From contig NZ_JAUSZI010000002.1 of NCBI RefSeq assembly GCF_030817415.1, positions 9,114,001-9,178,000 of the forward strand: a stretch of DNA of 64,000 nt, in the 5' to 3' direction. The notes beneath the pieces are model-generated. The model saw only the letters and a program-made list of their open reading frames with translations, made no database searches and had not been told where the DNA came from. This DNA comes from Streptomyces umbrinus (GTDB lineage Bacteria > Actinomycetota > Actinomycetes > Streptomycetales > Streptomycetaceae). Of this stretch, positions 41,194-49,764 are shown piece by piece (the stretch's first letter is position 1; each line of letters begins with the position of its first letter). The translations under genes were made by a program, and so were the position numbers.

Positions 41194-41721
41194 ATGGGTA
41201 GGCTTCGAGAGGTGCCCCAGATTCCCGAGAAGATCCACGAACTCACGGTCGGCCAGCTGTCGGCCCGCAGCGGTGCCGCGGTCTCGGCCCTGCACTTCTA
41301 CGAGTCCAAGGGCCTGATCAGCAGCCGCCGCACGACAGGCAATCAGCGCCGCTACCACCGCGACGCACTGCGCCGCGTCGCCTTCGTGCGGGCCGCGCAG
41401 CGGGTCGGCATCCCGCTGGCCACGATCCGCGACGCGCTCGCCGAGCTGCCCGAGGAGCGCACTCCGACGCGCGAGGACTGGGCCCGCCTCTCGGAGGCCT
41501 GGCGGTCCGAACTCGACGAGCGCATCAAGCAGTTGGGCCGCCTGCGCGACCACCTCACCGACTGCATCGGCTGCGGCTGTCTCTCGCTGGAGACCTGCGT
41601 ACTGTCCAACCCCGACGACGTCTTCGGTGAACGGCAGAGCGGCTCCCGCCTGATGGTGGAACGCCCGGGCGCCAGGAACCAGCGCGAGCAGCCGGAGAAG
41701 GAGCCCAGGAACTGCGGCTGA
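41194..41721 (+). CDS. soxR: Redox sensor SoxR (MerR family)
   Basis: This is a 175-residue protein. The MerR winged helix is at about 15-85 ([66 protein letters not shown]). A dimer helix leads to the SoxR [2Fe-2S] motif with C124, C127, C129 and C135 ([12 protein letters not shown]). A GTG at 41212 would remove six residues. In Streptomyces SoxR responds to redox-active compounds and activates a small oxidoreductase/transporter regulon with no SoxS; none of those targets is next to it here. It is divergent from the MaoC gene. Confidence 0.95.
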   Translation: MGRLREVPQIPEKIHELTVGQLSARSGAAVSALHFYESKGLISSRRTTGNQRRYHRDALRRVAFVRAAQRVGIPLATIRDALAELPEERTPTREDWARLSEAWRSELDERIKQLGRLRDHLTDCIGCGCLSLETCVLSNPDDVFGERQSGSRLMVERPGARNQREQPEKEPRNCG

Positions 41722-41734
41722 AGCGGCCACTGGG

Positions 41735-41929
41735 CTTCTGGGGCCCGGGCCCTTCAGACCTCGGGCTCTTGAGGCCTGGGCTCCTCAGGCCCCGGGCTCC
41801 TGGGCTCTCGGGCTCCTGGGCTCTCGGGTTCTTGGGCCCCCGCGCTTCTGGGCCCCGGGTTCCTGGGACCTCGGGTTGCCATGGCCTCGGGTTCTGAGGC
41901 CCGGGGCTCTTGAGACCCCGGGCCCCTCC
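41735..41929. repeat. Degenerate minisatellite, about eleven 15-16 bp units
   Basis: Repeats of a unit near CCTCGGGCTCCTGGG fill the space between the convergent soxR and RNA-ligase stop codons. Individual units vary (for example CTCTCGGGCTCCTGGG, CCCCGGGTTCCTGGG, CCTCGGGTTCTGAGG). No coding frame is consistent across it. Confidence 0.85.
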
Positions 41930-42997
41930 TCACTCGTACTCCGTGCCGCCCTTGCGTGTCAGATACGCCGGGCTGACCGCCTTCGCGACGGCCCGGCCGC
42001 CCGTCACCGGGCTGTACCGCTCGGTGGCGGGCCTGATCACGACACCCTCGCGCAGATGCAGCCCCTGCCCGGACACCGTCTCGCGCCCGGAGGCGAACTC
42101 CAGGACGCGGCCGATGTCGTACGGACCCTCGTAGAGCCGTGGCACGAGCGGCAGTTCGCCCGTGAGCAGCTTCGTCGCGTCCAGCCAGCGGACCTCGCCG
42201 TCGATCTCCGCGGACACGTCGAACACGGCGTATCCGAGCGACTCGCGGCGGCCGTCGGCGCCGTAGGTGAGGTCCTGTACGCCCGCTCCGTACACCTCGC
42301 CGAAGACGCCGACGCGGCGCGCGCCGAGCCGCTCGGCGAGCCGGGCCGCGGCCGCGGTGACGCCGTGGCCGTGGACCGCGCGCCAGTACAGGTTGCGCGG
42401 GTCCTCCGTCAGGGCCAGGTACTTGGCGCCGAAGCCCTTCGAGGAGACCTGGACGCGGCCGTCCTCGGCGAAGTACGTGAGCAGGCAGGCCGAGCCGTGC
42501 AGTTTCTCGGTCAGGACCACGTCCTCGCCCGGGGTGAAGATGTCCGGGTAGCGCTGGATGTTCTCGATGTCGACCCAGGGCAGCAGATCGGGGGCCGGCT
42601 CGACCTCGCCGTCCATCGTGGGCGGTATCGGCGGCACCCACTTGGTGATGCCGAGCCGCTCGGCGAAGTCCGTGCCGTCCGCCGCGGCCCGGGCGAGGTC
42701 GACGCCCGCCAGCACCTTTGGCCGGCAGACGATCCCCTGCGACAGCTCGCCGCGCAGCCGCACCGCCTTGACCCGGTCCGACCTGCTGCCCGCGAGGCGT
42801 CCGGTCAGGCCCAGCTCCTCGATCAGCTCCTCTGGCAGCACGGACTGCTCGGGGATGTAGACGGCGGTCTCACCGGTGCGGTACACGCCCTTGGCGACGA
42901 CTGCTCGGTACAGGCCCACCTGGGCCAGTTCGAGCGCGTCGGCGTTCGGATGCTCGTGGACGGTCAGCACTTCGGCGGTGACGCGCAGCGTCGACAT
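41930..42997 (-). CDS. RNA ligase of the DRB0094 (Rnl5) type
   Basis: This is a 355-residue protein. The N-terminal domain (residues 1-140, VTAEVLTVHEHPNADALELAQVG, an OB-like fold) is typical of the Deinococcus enzyme. The ligase domain has motif I with the AMP-lysine K165 in TEKLHGSA, motif III FGEVYG, motif IV EGVVIRP and motif V KAVSPAYL. The Deinococcus relative seals nicks with a 3'-OH RNA end at the junction using ATP. It should act on nicked duplex RNA or RNA/DNA; its role in this organism is unknown. It is not in an operon with other repair or RNA genes. Confidence 0.92.
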   Translation of the reverse strand: MSTLRVTAEVLTVHEHPNADALELAQVGLYRAVVAKGVYRTGETAVYIPEQSVLPEELIEELGLTGRLAGSRSDRVKAVRLRGELSQGIVCRPKVLAGVDLARAAADGTDFAERLGITKWVPPIPPTMDGEVEPAPDLLPWVDIENIQRYPDIFTPGEDVVLTEKLHGSACLLTYFAEDGRVQVSSKGFGAKYLALTEDPRNLYWRAVHGHGVTAAAARLAERLGARRVGVFGEVYGAGVQDLTYGADGRRESLGYAVFDVSAEIDGEVRWLDATKLLTGELPLVPRLYEGPYDIGRVLEFASGRETVSGQGLHLREGVVIRPATERYSPVTGGRAVAKAVSPAYLTRKGGTEYE

Positions 42998-43107
42998 GGT
43001 GGGACTCCTCGGGTTCCTCAGACCGGTCTCATCGCCTCCAACTGTCCGTACGGGAAAGGGGTGGAGCGAGGGATTTTGGGGCTGCTATGTGTTCCGCTTG
43101 AGGGTGG

Positions 43108-43173
43108 GTGGTGACGTGCGGGCCCGGTGGGGGCTGGTCGCGCAGTTCCCCGCGCCCCTAAGGGGCGCGCCCC
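43108..43173. repeat. Copy of the intergenic hairpin repeat
   Basis: CGGTGGGGGCTGGTCGCGCA and then GTTCCCCGCGCCCCTAAGGG form a full left flank and arm with a short right arm GGGGCGCGCCCC. It lies just past the stop of the BKACE-type gene. Confidence 0.7.
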
Positions 43174-43902
43174 TTACGGAGAACGCCGCGCTCTCTCGTG
43201 CTGGACCAGCCCCTCTGTCACCAACTCCGCGTTGGACAGCGCCCGTTGGCCGTTCGGCAGGAACAGCGTGTCCTCCAGGCCGATCCGTGTTGCGAGACCG
43301 AGGCGTCCGGCGAGCCGCAGGACGGGCCAGGTGCCGCCCTCCTCGCCGTGCAGCAGAACGGGACGGCCGTGAGTGACGGTGAGTGCGGCCAGCAGCCCCC
43401 GGGCCGAGTCCTCCGCCGTGTCGGGGTTCGGGTCCGTGACCTCCGCCAGGATGCGCAGGACCCGTGGGGCGAGTGGTGAGGCCGCGAAGCGTGCGGCTCC
43501 GTCCGTGTCGGACCAGATGCCCGCCTCCACGGCCACGCCACGCTCCAGGAGTGCGGCGGCGACCTGCTCGGCTCCCGGCTCGTGCCAGTTGACCGAGGCG
43601 TGGTCGGGCAGGACGGTCCATTCGCGGACGCGGGCCACGCGGGTGGCGGGGTCGGGCTCGGCCCAGGCTCCGGTGGTCACGCCGACGGGGGCGGTGACCC
43701 GGGAACGTATTTGCTCCAGCGTCGCTGCAACCGCTTTCGGCGACAGCGTGTCTTCTCCACAGGGGGACTTGGGATGTACATGGATGTCCGACGCCCCGAC
43801 CGCGACGGCCTCCGCCGCGGAGTCGGCCATCGCCGCCGGCGACAACGGCACGAGAGCACCGTCGCCGGACCCGCGTCCCCCGTTCACACACACCTGCACC
43901 AT
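43174..43902 (-). CDS. BKACE-type (beta-keto acid cleavage enzyme) protein, short form
   Basis: This 242-residue protein carries the zinc motif HVHPK (DIHVHPKSPCGEDTL), VGVTTGAW, HASVNWHEPGAEQVAAALLERGVAVEAGIWSDTDGA and VLLHGEEGGTWPVLRLAGRLGLATRIGLEDTL, the order of the DUF849/3-keto-5-aminohexanoate cleavage family. Most family members are near 270-300 residues, so this is a short form. The reaction in the family condenses a beta-keto acid with acetyl-CoA; the substrate here is unknown. ATG 43902 is used because MVQVCVNGGRG is the family start. Confidence 0.85.
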   Translation of the reverse strand: MVQVCVNGGRGSGDGALVPLSPAAMADSAAEAVAVGASDIHVHPKSPCGEDTLSPKAVAATLEQIRSRVTAPVGVTTGAWAEPDPATRVARVREWTVLPDHASVNWHEPGAEQVAAALLERGVAVEAGIWSDTDGAARFAASPLAPRVLRILAEVTDPNPDTAEDSARGLLAALTVTHGRPVLLHGEEGGTWPVLRLAGRLGLATRIGLEDTLFLPNGQRALSNAELVTEGLVQHERARRSP

Positions 43903-43957
43903 GCCCCCGATGGTGCCAGGCGCCACTGACAACCGGAGATCGAAGGAGGAACAGGCG

Positions 43958-44476
43958 ATGAGCCTGGCCATCTGCTCGCTCAAGTGGGAAGCCGCGCACA
44001 CGGGGGCGCAGACGATCACGTACGACAGCGACGGGTACCACCTCGTGCGCTTCCCGTACGTCACGGGGGAGGAGCAGTACGACCCCTGGAACATGCACGA
44101 CCCGGCGCAGGGCGGCGACAGCGCGTCGACGTTCCCCGACGCCCGCTCGGGCCTGATCTGGCCCAGCCACGACGGCTGGGGCGTACTGTCCGCGATGGTC
44201 TTCTGGGAGGCGGACTCCGCCGGACTCGAGTACCGGGCGCGCTACGTCCGGGACCCGCTGAACCTCTCGACGGGCTACAACTCGACGGCCACGACCGACA
44301 TCGCACCCACCCGGGGCGGCCAGTACCGCACCTACATGTGGCAGATGTTCGTCCATCCGGGGACGCCGCTCGGGCTGAAGATCTCCGTGCGCGGCGCGGG
44401 GGACGTGAAGGTCTCTACACCGCTGATGCTCGCCGAGTTCAAGCTCGCCATCCACACCGACGTCAAGACGCCGTAG
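43958..44476 (+). CDS. Conserved-looking protein of unknown function
   Basis: This 172-residue protein starts at ATG 43958 behind GAAGGAGGAACAG. It has no signal peptide or helix and is rich in Tyr, Trp and Gly (KWEAAHTGAQTITYDSDGYHLVRFPYV, SGLIWPSHDGWGVLSAMVFWEADSAGLEYRARYVRDP, QYRTYMWQMFVHPGTPLGLKISVRGAGDV). The pattern suggests an all-beta fold. I do not recognise a family. It diverges from the BKACE gene. Confidence 0.7.
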   Translation: MSLAICSLKWEAAHTGAQTITYDSDGYHLVRFPYVTGEEQYDPWNMHDPAQGGDSASTFPDARSGLIWPSHDGWGVLSAMVFWEADSAGLEYRARYVRDPLNLSTGYNSTATTDIAPTRGGQYRTYMWQMFVHPGTPLGLKISVRGAGDVKVSTPLMLAEFKLAIHTDVKTP

Positions 44477-44521
44477 CCGATCGCCCGGGGGTGCGGTTCC
44501 GCCGGCGCACCCCCGGCACGC

Positions 44522-45130
44522 CTAGCTCGCCACCGACACCAATAGACGCCCTCTTCTGGCTTCTGCCAGGGCCTCGGGCGTGAGAACCGGCCGCGGGACC
44601 ACGATCCCGCAGGCCGTGCAGACCGGGCCCGTGGACGGTTCGTGGGCCAGGTCGTACTTCCAGGTGAGGCGCTCGCCCGAGCAGACCGGGCAGACGGTGC
44701 CCGGCTCGCGCTCCAGGGCGGCGATCAGCCGGCGCAGCACCTCGGCCATCGGCTCATGCGGGTGGACCCGAGGGTCGTCGCACCAGGCGACCCCGAAGCC
44801 GCCCCAGGTGAGCCGGTGCCAGTCGTCCACGCTGCCAGGGCTGCGCAGACCGTCGTGCTTCTCCTTCTTGCGGCGCTGTGCGAACTCGACCTCGTAGGCG
44901 AGCCATACGGAGCGCGCCTCCTCCAGTTCGTCCAGTGCGGCCACGAGCCGCGCTGGATCGGGGGACCGGTCCTCGGGGCCGAACCCGGCCCGGGAGCACA
45001 GATGGTCCCAGGTCGCCCGGTGACCGTAAGGAGCGAACCTCTCAAGGCACTTGCGCAGTGAATAGCGCCGCAGTGCCAGATCGCTCCTCGGGTCGCGCAC
45101 CTGTCTCGCCAGACTCCGAAAGCCGGCCAT
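44522..45130 (-). CDS. Zinc-ribbon-like protein of unknown function
   Basis: This 202-residue protein has a helical N-terminal part (SLRKCLERFAPYGHRATWDHLCSRAGF, ELEEARSVWLAYEVEFAQRRKKEKHDGL). A C-terminal zinc-ribbon pattern C-x2-C (VCPVCSGERLTW) is followed 22 residues later by C-x2-C (VCTACGIVVPRP). It may bind nucleic acid or protein. I do not recognise a family. Confidence 0.7.
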   Translation of the reverse strand: MAGFRSLARQVRDPRSDLALRRYSLRKCLERFAPYGHRATWDHLCSRAGFGPEDRSPDPARLVAALDELEEARSVWLAYEVEFAQRRKKEKHDGLRSPGSVDDWHRLTWGGFGVAWCDDPRVHPHEPMAEVLRRLIAALEREPGTVCPVCSGERLTWKYDLAHEPSTGPVCTACGIVVPRPVLTPEALAEARRGRLLVSVAS

Positions 45131-45456
45131 CGCCCTGCACCTCCGTCACACCTGCACCTGTACTTCGGTCACTTCGGCGTCGTCGAAAGGACGTCGCCGA
45201 ATAGACGTATCGACACGCGATTCGGCTCCATCTGTTTTTCGGCGACCGATAAAAAGCCGCCAATCGGACGATTTCGGACCGTCCATCAGACGGTTCTCGG
45301 CCGTCCACCGTCTGCTTCTCGCCGTCGGCCGGTGCGGCCGGCGGTGCGTCGGGGGATCCTCCGGCCCCGCCGACGCCAAAAGTGACGCATGTTCATCTTC
45401 AAACGCGGGGATACCGGCGGTAACGTCCGGCTCACCCCCGTCGCGAGGAGCCAGCC
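45131..45456. promoter_or_regulatory. Upstream region of the penicillin acylase gene
   Basis: This 326-bp divergent region has no gene. It contains a short inverted repeat, CAGACGG (45287-45293) and CCGTCTG (45308-45314), and AT-richer stretches around 45215-45265 that could hold the promoters. A confident -35/-10 pair is not assigned. The acylase start has GCGAGGAGCCAGCC upstream. Confidence 0.4.
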
Positions 45457-48258
45457 ATGCCCCGGCGTACCCCACGCACCATCCTCGACAGACAGAGAAC
45501 TCCCCGCAGATTCACCAAGTTCCTCAAGGGCGCATCCATATGCGTTCTCGTTGCCGGTCTTTTGTCTCCGCTTTCCCAGGCGGCCGCCGCGCAGCCCGCC
45601 TCGGCGACGGCCGCGGCAGCCGCGAACGACTACTGCGGCGGCCGGTGTTCGGACATCCTCCCGGCGGGCCAGAACGGCAACGCGACCCTTGCCGAGATTC
45701 TCCTGAACCAGGCCTTCGGCACCCAGCCCGCACACGCGGACGACCAGCTCGCGCCCTACGGCAGCCTCGCGTCGGGCTACTCCGGGCTCACCGACGCCAA
45801 GATCAACGACTTCTTCAGGGACGCCTCGTTCGGGGTCCCCGCCGACCAGGTCGAGTCGACCCTGAAGCCCGCCGGACGCACCGACGTCACGATCGTCCGC
45901 GACAAGAAGACCGGTGTGCCGCACATCACAGGCACCACGCGTTACGGCACGGAGTTCGGCGCCGGATACGCGGCCGCCCAGGACCGGCTGTGGCTGATGG
46001 ACGTCTTCCGGCACGTCGGACGCGGCAAGCTGACCCCCTTCGCCGGCGGCGCACCCTCCAACCAGGGCCTTGAGCAGGAGTTCTGGCGCCATGCCCCCTA
46101 CACGGAGGCCGATCTCCAGGCCCAGATCGACAACGCCGTCGCCACCAACGGCGCCCGCGGCCGGCAGGCCCTCGACGACGTCAGGGCCTACATCGCCGGC
46201 ATCAACGCCTACATCGACGCCTCCGACAGCGGCCGCTACTTCCCCGGCGAGTACGTCCTGACCGGCCACAAGGACTCCGTCACCAACGCCGGGACCATCG
46301 AGCACTTCAAGGAGACCGACCTGGTCGCCCTCGCCTCCGTCATCGGCGCGCTCTTCGGCTCAGGAGGCGGCGGCGAGGTCAACAACGCCATCTCGCTCCT
46401 CGCCGCCCAGTCCAAGTACGGCGTGGAGGAGGGCACCAAGGTCTGGGAGTCCTTCCGCGAGCGCAACGACCCCGAGGCAGTACTCACCGTCCACAACGGC
46501 GAGAGCTTCCCGTACGCCACCAAGCCGGCCGACCCCCAGGGCGAAGCCCTGCCCGCCGCGGGCTCGGTGGCCGAGGTGCTGCTGGTCTACGACCGCACGG
46601 GCAGCGCGGCCACCGCCACGGCCACCGGGACGTCCGCCGCGGCGACGGCGAGCGCCCTCAGCTCGGCGAAGCGCGGCATGTCCAACGCCCTCGTGGTGAG
46701 CGGCAAGAGCACGGCGAGCGGCAACCCGATCGCCGTCTTCGGACCGCAGACCGGCTATTTCGCGCCACAGTTGCTGATGCTCCAGGAGATCCAGGGCCCA
46801 GGCCTCAGCGCCCGCGGCGCCTCCTTCGCGGGCCTGAGCATGTACGTCGAACTCGGCCGCGGCCAGGACTACGCGTGGAGCGCCACGACCTCCGGCCAGG
46901 ACATCATCGACACCTACGCGGTCGAGCTGTGCCAGGACGACACCCACTACCTCTACCGCGGCACCTGCACGGCCATGGAGAAGATCGAGCAGACCAACGC
47001 CTGGAAGCCCACCACCGCCGACGGCACCGCGGCCGGCTCGTACCGCATGCAGGTCTGGCGCACCAAATACGGCCCGGTGACGCACCGCGCCACCGTCGAC
47101 GGCAAACGGGTCGCGTACACCACCCTGCGCTCCTCCTACATGCACGAGGCCGACTCGATCATCGGCTTCCAGATGCTCAACGACCCGGACTATGTGAAGA
47201 GCCCCCAGACCTTCCAGTCGGCGGTGCAGCACATCAACTACACCTTCAACTGGTTCTACGCCGACTCGCAGCACACCGCGTACTACAACAGCGGTGACAA
47301 CCCGGTCCGCGCCAACGGTGTCGACGCCGAGTTCCCGGTCTGGGCGCAGTCCGCGTACGAGTGGAAGAACTGGACGCCGACGACGAACACCGCCGACTAC
47401 ACCCCGGCGTCCGCCCACCCCAACTCCGTCGACCAGGACTACTACATCTCCTGGAACAACAAACAGGCCAAGGACTACACCACGGCTCCCTGGGGCAACG
47501 GCTCCGTCCACCGCGGCAACCTCCTGGAGGACCGGGTGAAGAAGCTGGTCACCGCGGGCGGGGTGACCAGGGCGTCGCTCACCAAGGCGATGGCCGACGC
47601 GGCGCTGGCCGACCTGCGCGCCGAGGACGTACTGCCGAAGCTGCTGAAGGTCGTCAACAGCTCGCCGGTCACCGACTCGGCTGCCGCGGCGGCCGTGACG
47701 AAACTGTCCGACTGGGTGACGGCCGGCGCCAAACGCAAGGAGACCTCGGCCGGTTCGAAGGCGTACGCCAACGCCGAGGCGATCCGCATCCTGGACGCCT
47801 GGTGGCCGCTGCTGGTGAAGGCCGAGTTCGAACCCGGTCTCGGCAGCGACCTCTACACCGCCATGACCAGCAACCTCCCCGTGGACGAGGCCCCGTCGGC
47901 CGGACACGGGCCCACCGGCTCGCACGCCGGAAGCTCCTTCCAGTACGGCTGGTGGAGCTACGTCCACAAGGACATCCGGGCGGTGCTCGGCGAGACCGTC
48001 GAGGGCGGACTCGCCAAGCCGTACTGCGGCGGCGGCAGTCTCAGCGCCTGCCGGACCATCCTGATCAACAGCCTCAAGGAGGCCGCCGCGAAGACCGCCG
48101 CCCAGGTCTACCCGGGCGACGACCTCTGCTCGGCCGGCGACCAGTGGTGTGCCGACTCGGTCAACCAGCGCACGCTGGGCGGCATCAAGCACGGCAGGAT
48201 CAGCTGGCAGAACCGGCCGACCTACCAGCAGGTCGTGGAGTTCGCCTCGCACCGGTGA
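45457..48258 (+). CDS. Secreted penicillin acylase-family Ntn hydrolase
   Basis: This is a 933-residue precursor. A signal peptide (ICVLVAGLLSPLSQAAAA, about 28-46) precedes the alpha-chain region, which holds FGAGYAAAQDRLWLMDVFRHVGRGKL. An Ala/Thr/Ser-rich spacer (TGSAATATATGTSAAATASA) follows, then the cleavage site RGM-S409 NALVVSG, whose Ser becomes the N-terminal nucleophile of the beta chain. Family members cleave amide bonds of penicillins, acyl-homoserine lactones or lipopeptides. The motif QHINYTFNWFYADS fits the group acting on long or bulky acyl amides; the substrate is not fixed by the sequence. It is exported and should self-process into two chains. Confidence 0.93.
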   Translation: MPRRTPRTILDRQRTPRRFTKFLKGASICVLVAGLLSPLSQAAAAQPASATAAAAANDYCGGRCSDILPAGQNGNATLAEILLNQAFGTQPAHADDQLAPYGSLASGYSGLTDAKINDFFRDASFGVPADQVESTLKPAGRTDVTIVRDKKTGVPHITGTTRYGTEFGAGYAAAQDRLWLMDVFRHVGRGKLTPFAGGAPSNQGLEQEFWRHAPYTEADLQAQIDNAVATNGARGRQALDDVRAYIAGINAYIDASDSGRYFPGEYVLTGHKDSVTNAGTIEHFKETDLVALASVIGALFGSGGGGEVNNAISLLAAQSKYGVEEGTKVWESFRERNDPEAVLTVHNGESFPYATKPADPQGEALPAAGSVAEVLLVYDRTGSAATATATGTSAAATASALSSAKRGMSNALVVSGKSTASGNPIAVFGPQTGYFAPQLLMLQEIQGPGLSARGASFAGLSMYVELGRGQDYAWSATTSGQDIIDTYAVELCQDDTHYLYRGTCTAMEKIEQTNAWKPTTADGTAAGSYRMQVWRTKYGPVTHRATVDGKRVAYTTLRSSYMHEADSIIGFQMLNDPDYVKSPQTFQSAVQHINYTFNWFYADSQHTAYYNSGDNPVRANGVDAEFPVWAQSAYEWKNWTPTTNTADYTPASAHPNSVDQDYYISWNNKQAKDYTTAPWGNGSVHRGNLLEDRVKKLVTAGGVTRASLTKAMADAALADLRAEDVLPKLLKVVNSSPVTDSAAAAAVTKLSDWVTAGAKRKETSAGSKAYANAEAIRILDAWWPLLVKAEFEPGLGSDLYTAMTSNLPVDEAPSAGHGPTGSHAGSSFQYGWWSYVHKDIRAVLGETVEGGLAKPYCGGGSLSACRTILINSLKEAAAKTAAQVYPGDDLCSAGDQWCADSVNQRTLGGIKHGRISWQNRPTYQQVVEFASHR

Positions 48259-48282
48259 CGACAGGCACCAGCAGGCGGCGGG

Positions 48283-49656
48283 TCACTGGATGCGGCCCGC
48301 CGCCAGCACCACCTGCGCCAACTCCCGGTGGCAGATGTCGCTGTGGGCCCCCGACGGGGCTCCGCCGCGCTTCACCACCGCGGACGCGTCGATGTTCACG
48401 CACCCCGACACGGGCAGCTTCGCCCGCAGCGCGTCGGCGAGCTCGAAGCCCTTCGTGCCCGCCACCGCCTGCACCCCGTCGAACCCCAACGCCCCCCACT
48501 TGCTGCCCAGAAGACGCGGCAGCCGGAGGTCGGCGGCGGAGCTGCTGTCGCCCGCCATGCGGGAGGCCATCGGGTAGACCGTCCCGAGCGCCGAGTCGAA
48601 GCGCGAGAAGCAGCAGACCAACGGGCCGTCGACACGGTCCTGTTGGCCGTGCAGGACGCCCTTGCCCCGCGCGTCGTGCGGCAGCCGGGCCGCGAACGCG
48701 TAGTGGGAGAAGGCCGCTTGGAGCAGGGTCACCGACTTCACGTTCCGTACGCCCCTGGGCAGCCCGCGCAGCGCGAACGACACCAGGCGCCCGCCGAAGC
48801 TGTGCCCCACGAGATGCACCCGCAGCCCGGGTGCCACCTGCGAGAGCCGTCCGACCAGCGGGCCAAGACCGCGCTCACCGACCGTGCCCGCCCGCCGCTT
48901 CATGGCGAAGTACGTTGCCTGCCGCAGCAGTTCATGAGCGCCGTCCCAGACCCGGGGGAGCCCGAACGAGGCCTGGACTCCCTCGGCTCCGGCCCCGAAC
49001 CCGGCTCCGGCACCGACTCCGACCGCGAGCTCGCCGTCGGCTCCGGCCCGTTCCTCCGCCAGCGCCCGCGCGAACTCCCGGCACATCTCCGCCGCGTCCC
49101 CGAGGAACATCTCCGGGTCGCACTGCGGCCCGGCCGCCGCCACGGTGTCCGCGGCGAACGCCGTTCCCGGCGCCTCGGGATGCAGCTCGACGAGCAGCCG
49201 TACGAGCCGCCCGAACTCCTCCAACGCCGCTTCCTCGTCAGGCTGTTGGTCGAGCATCCGGGCGATCTGGTCGACCAGGGTGGCCCGGCCGGGGAACACC
49301 TCCAGCAGACCGGTGCGTGTGCTGTTGTCCAGGGCCGGCCCCACGGCCGCCGCCGTCACCGTCCGCTCGAAGTCGGGGATCGGCTCGTCCGAGAACCGCA
49401 TCGACGGCCACACCACGCCCACGAACCCGAGCCGGGCGTTCGGCGCGAGCCCGGGGAACGGTTCGAAGAACCGGCTGTAGAGCCGTGTCGCCCCCGACCG
49501 GTCGCTGTTCCAGCCGTGCGCGAACACGATCAGATCCTTGACGCCCCGCTCCGGCGCCTCCTTCAGCAGCCGGTCGCGCTGCCCCGCGTTCACATCCCCG
49601 TCCGCGTCGAACGTCAGCTCCCAGTAGGGAGTCACACCCACTTCCGGCTCCGCCAT
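48283..49656 (-). CDS. Large alpha/beta-hydrolase-like protein
   Basis: This 457-residue cytoplasmic protein begins EVGVTPYWELTFDADGDV. It has the strand-turn VFAHGWNSDRSGATRLYSRFF and the nucleophile elbow LVGHSFGGRLVSFAL (about 290). The C-terminal SGAHSDICHRELAQVVL holds a likely catalytic His. The long insert between is rich in Glu and Ala. I recall relatives annotated only as hypothetical or alpha/beta hydrolase. No signal peptide is seen. The stop is 24 bp from the convergent acylase stop. Confidence 0.82.
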   Translation of the reverse strand: MAEPEVGVTPYWELTFDADGDVNAGQRDRLLKEAPERGVKDLIVFAHGWNSDRSGATRLYSRFFEPFPGLAPNARLGFVGVVWPSMRFSDEPIPDFERTVTAAAVGPALDNSTRTGLLEVFPGRATLVDQIARMLDQQPDEEAALEEFGRLVRLLVELHPEAPGTAFAADTVAAAGPQCDPEMFLGDAAEMCREFARALAEERAGADGELAVGVGAGAGFGAGAEGVQASFGLPRVWDGAHELLRQATYFAMKRRAGTVGERGLGPLVGRLSQVAPGLRVHLVGHSFGGRLVSFALRGLPRGVRNVKSVTLLQAAFSHYAFAARLPHDARGKGVLHGQQDRVDGPLVCCFSRFDSALGTVYPMASRMAGDSSSAADLRLPRLLGSKWGALGFDGVQAVAGTKGFELADALRAKLPVSGCVNIDASAVVKRGGAPSGAHSDICHRELAQVVLAAGRIQ

Positions 49657-49764
49657 GACGAGCCTCCTTCGGCCCCCGTAACCCGCTCATTTGCGGGCAT
49701 CGTCCCGCCGCGGAGGGGAGTTGGCCATACGTCAGGTGCGGTCCGACCGGCCCGAACCCATGTC

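Noticed and set aside
41735..41929. Repeat array that could suggest CRISPR
   Set aside because: The units are contiguous, degenerate and lack spacers, and no cas genes are near.
41754..42641. Minus-strand frame running through the minisatellite and RNA ligase
   Set aside because: It is a Pro/Glu/Arg repeat translation from the minisatellite in a frame that conflicts with the clear RNA-ligase gene.
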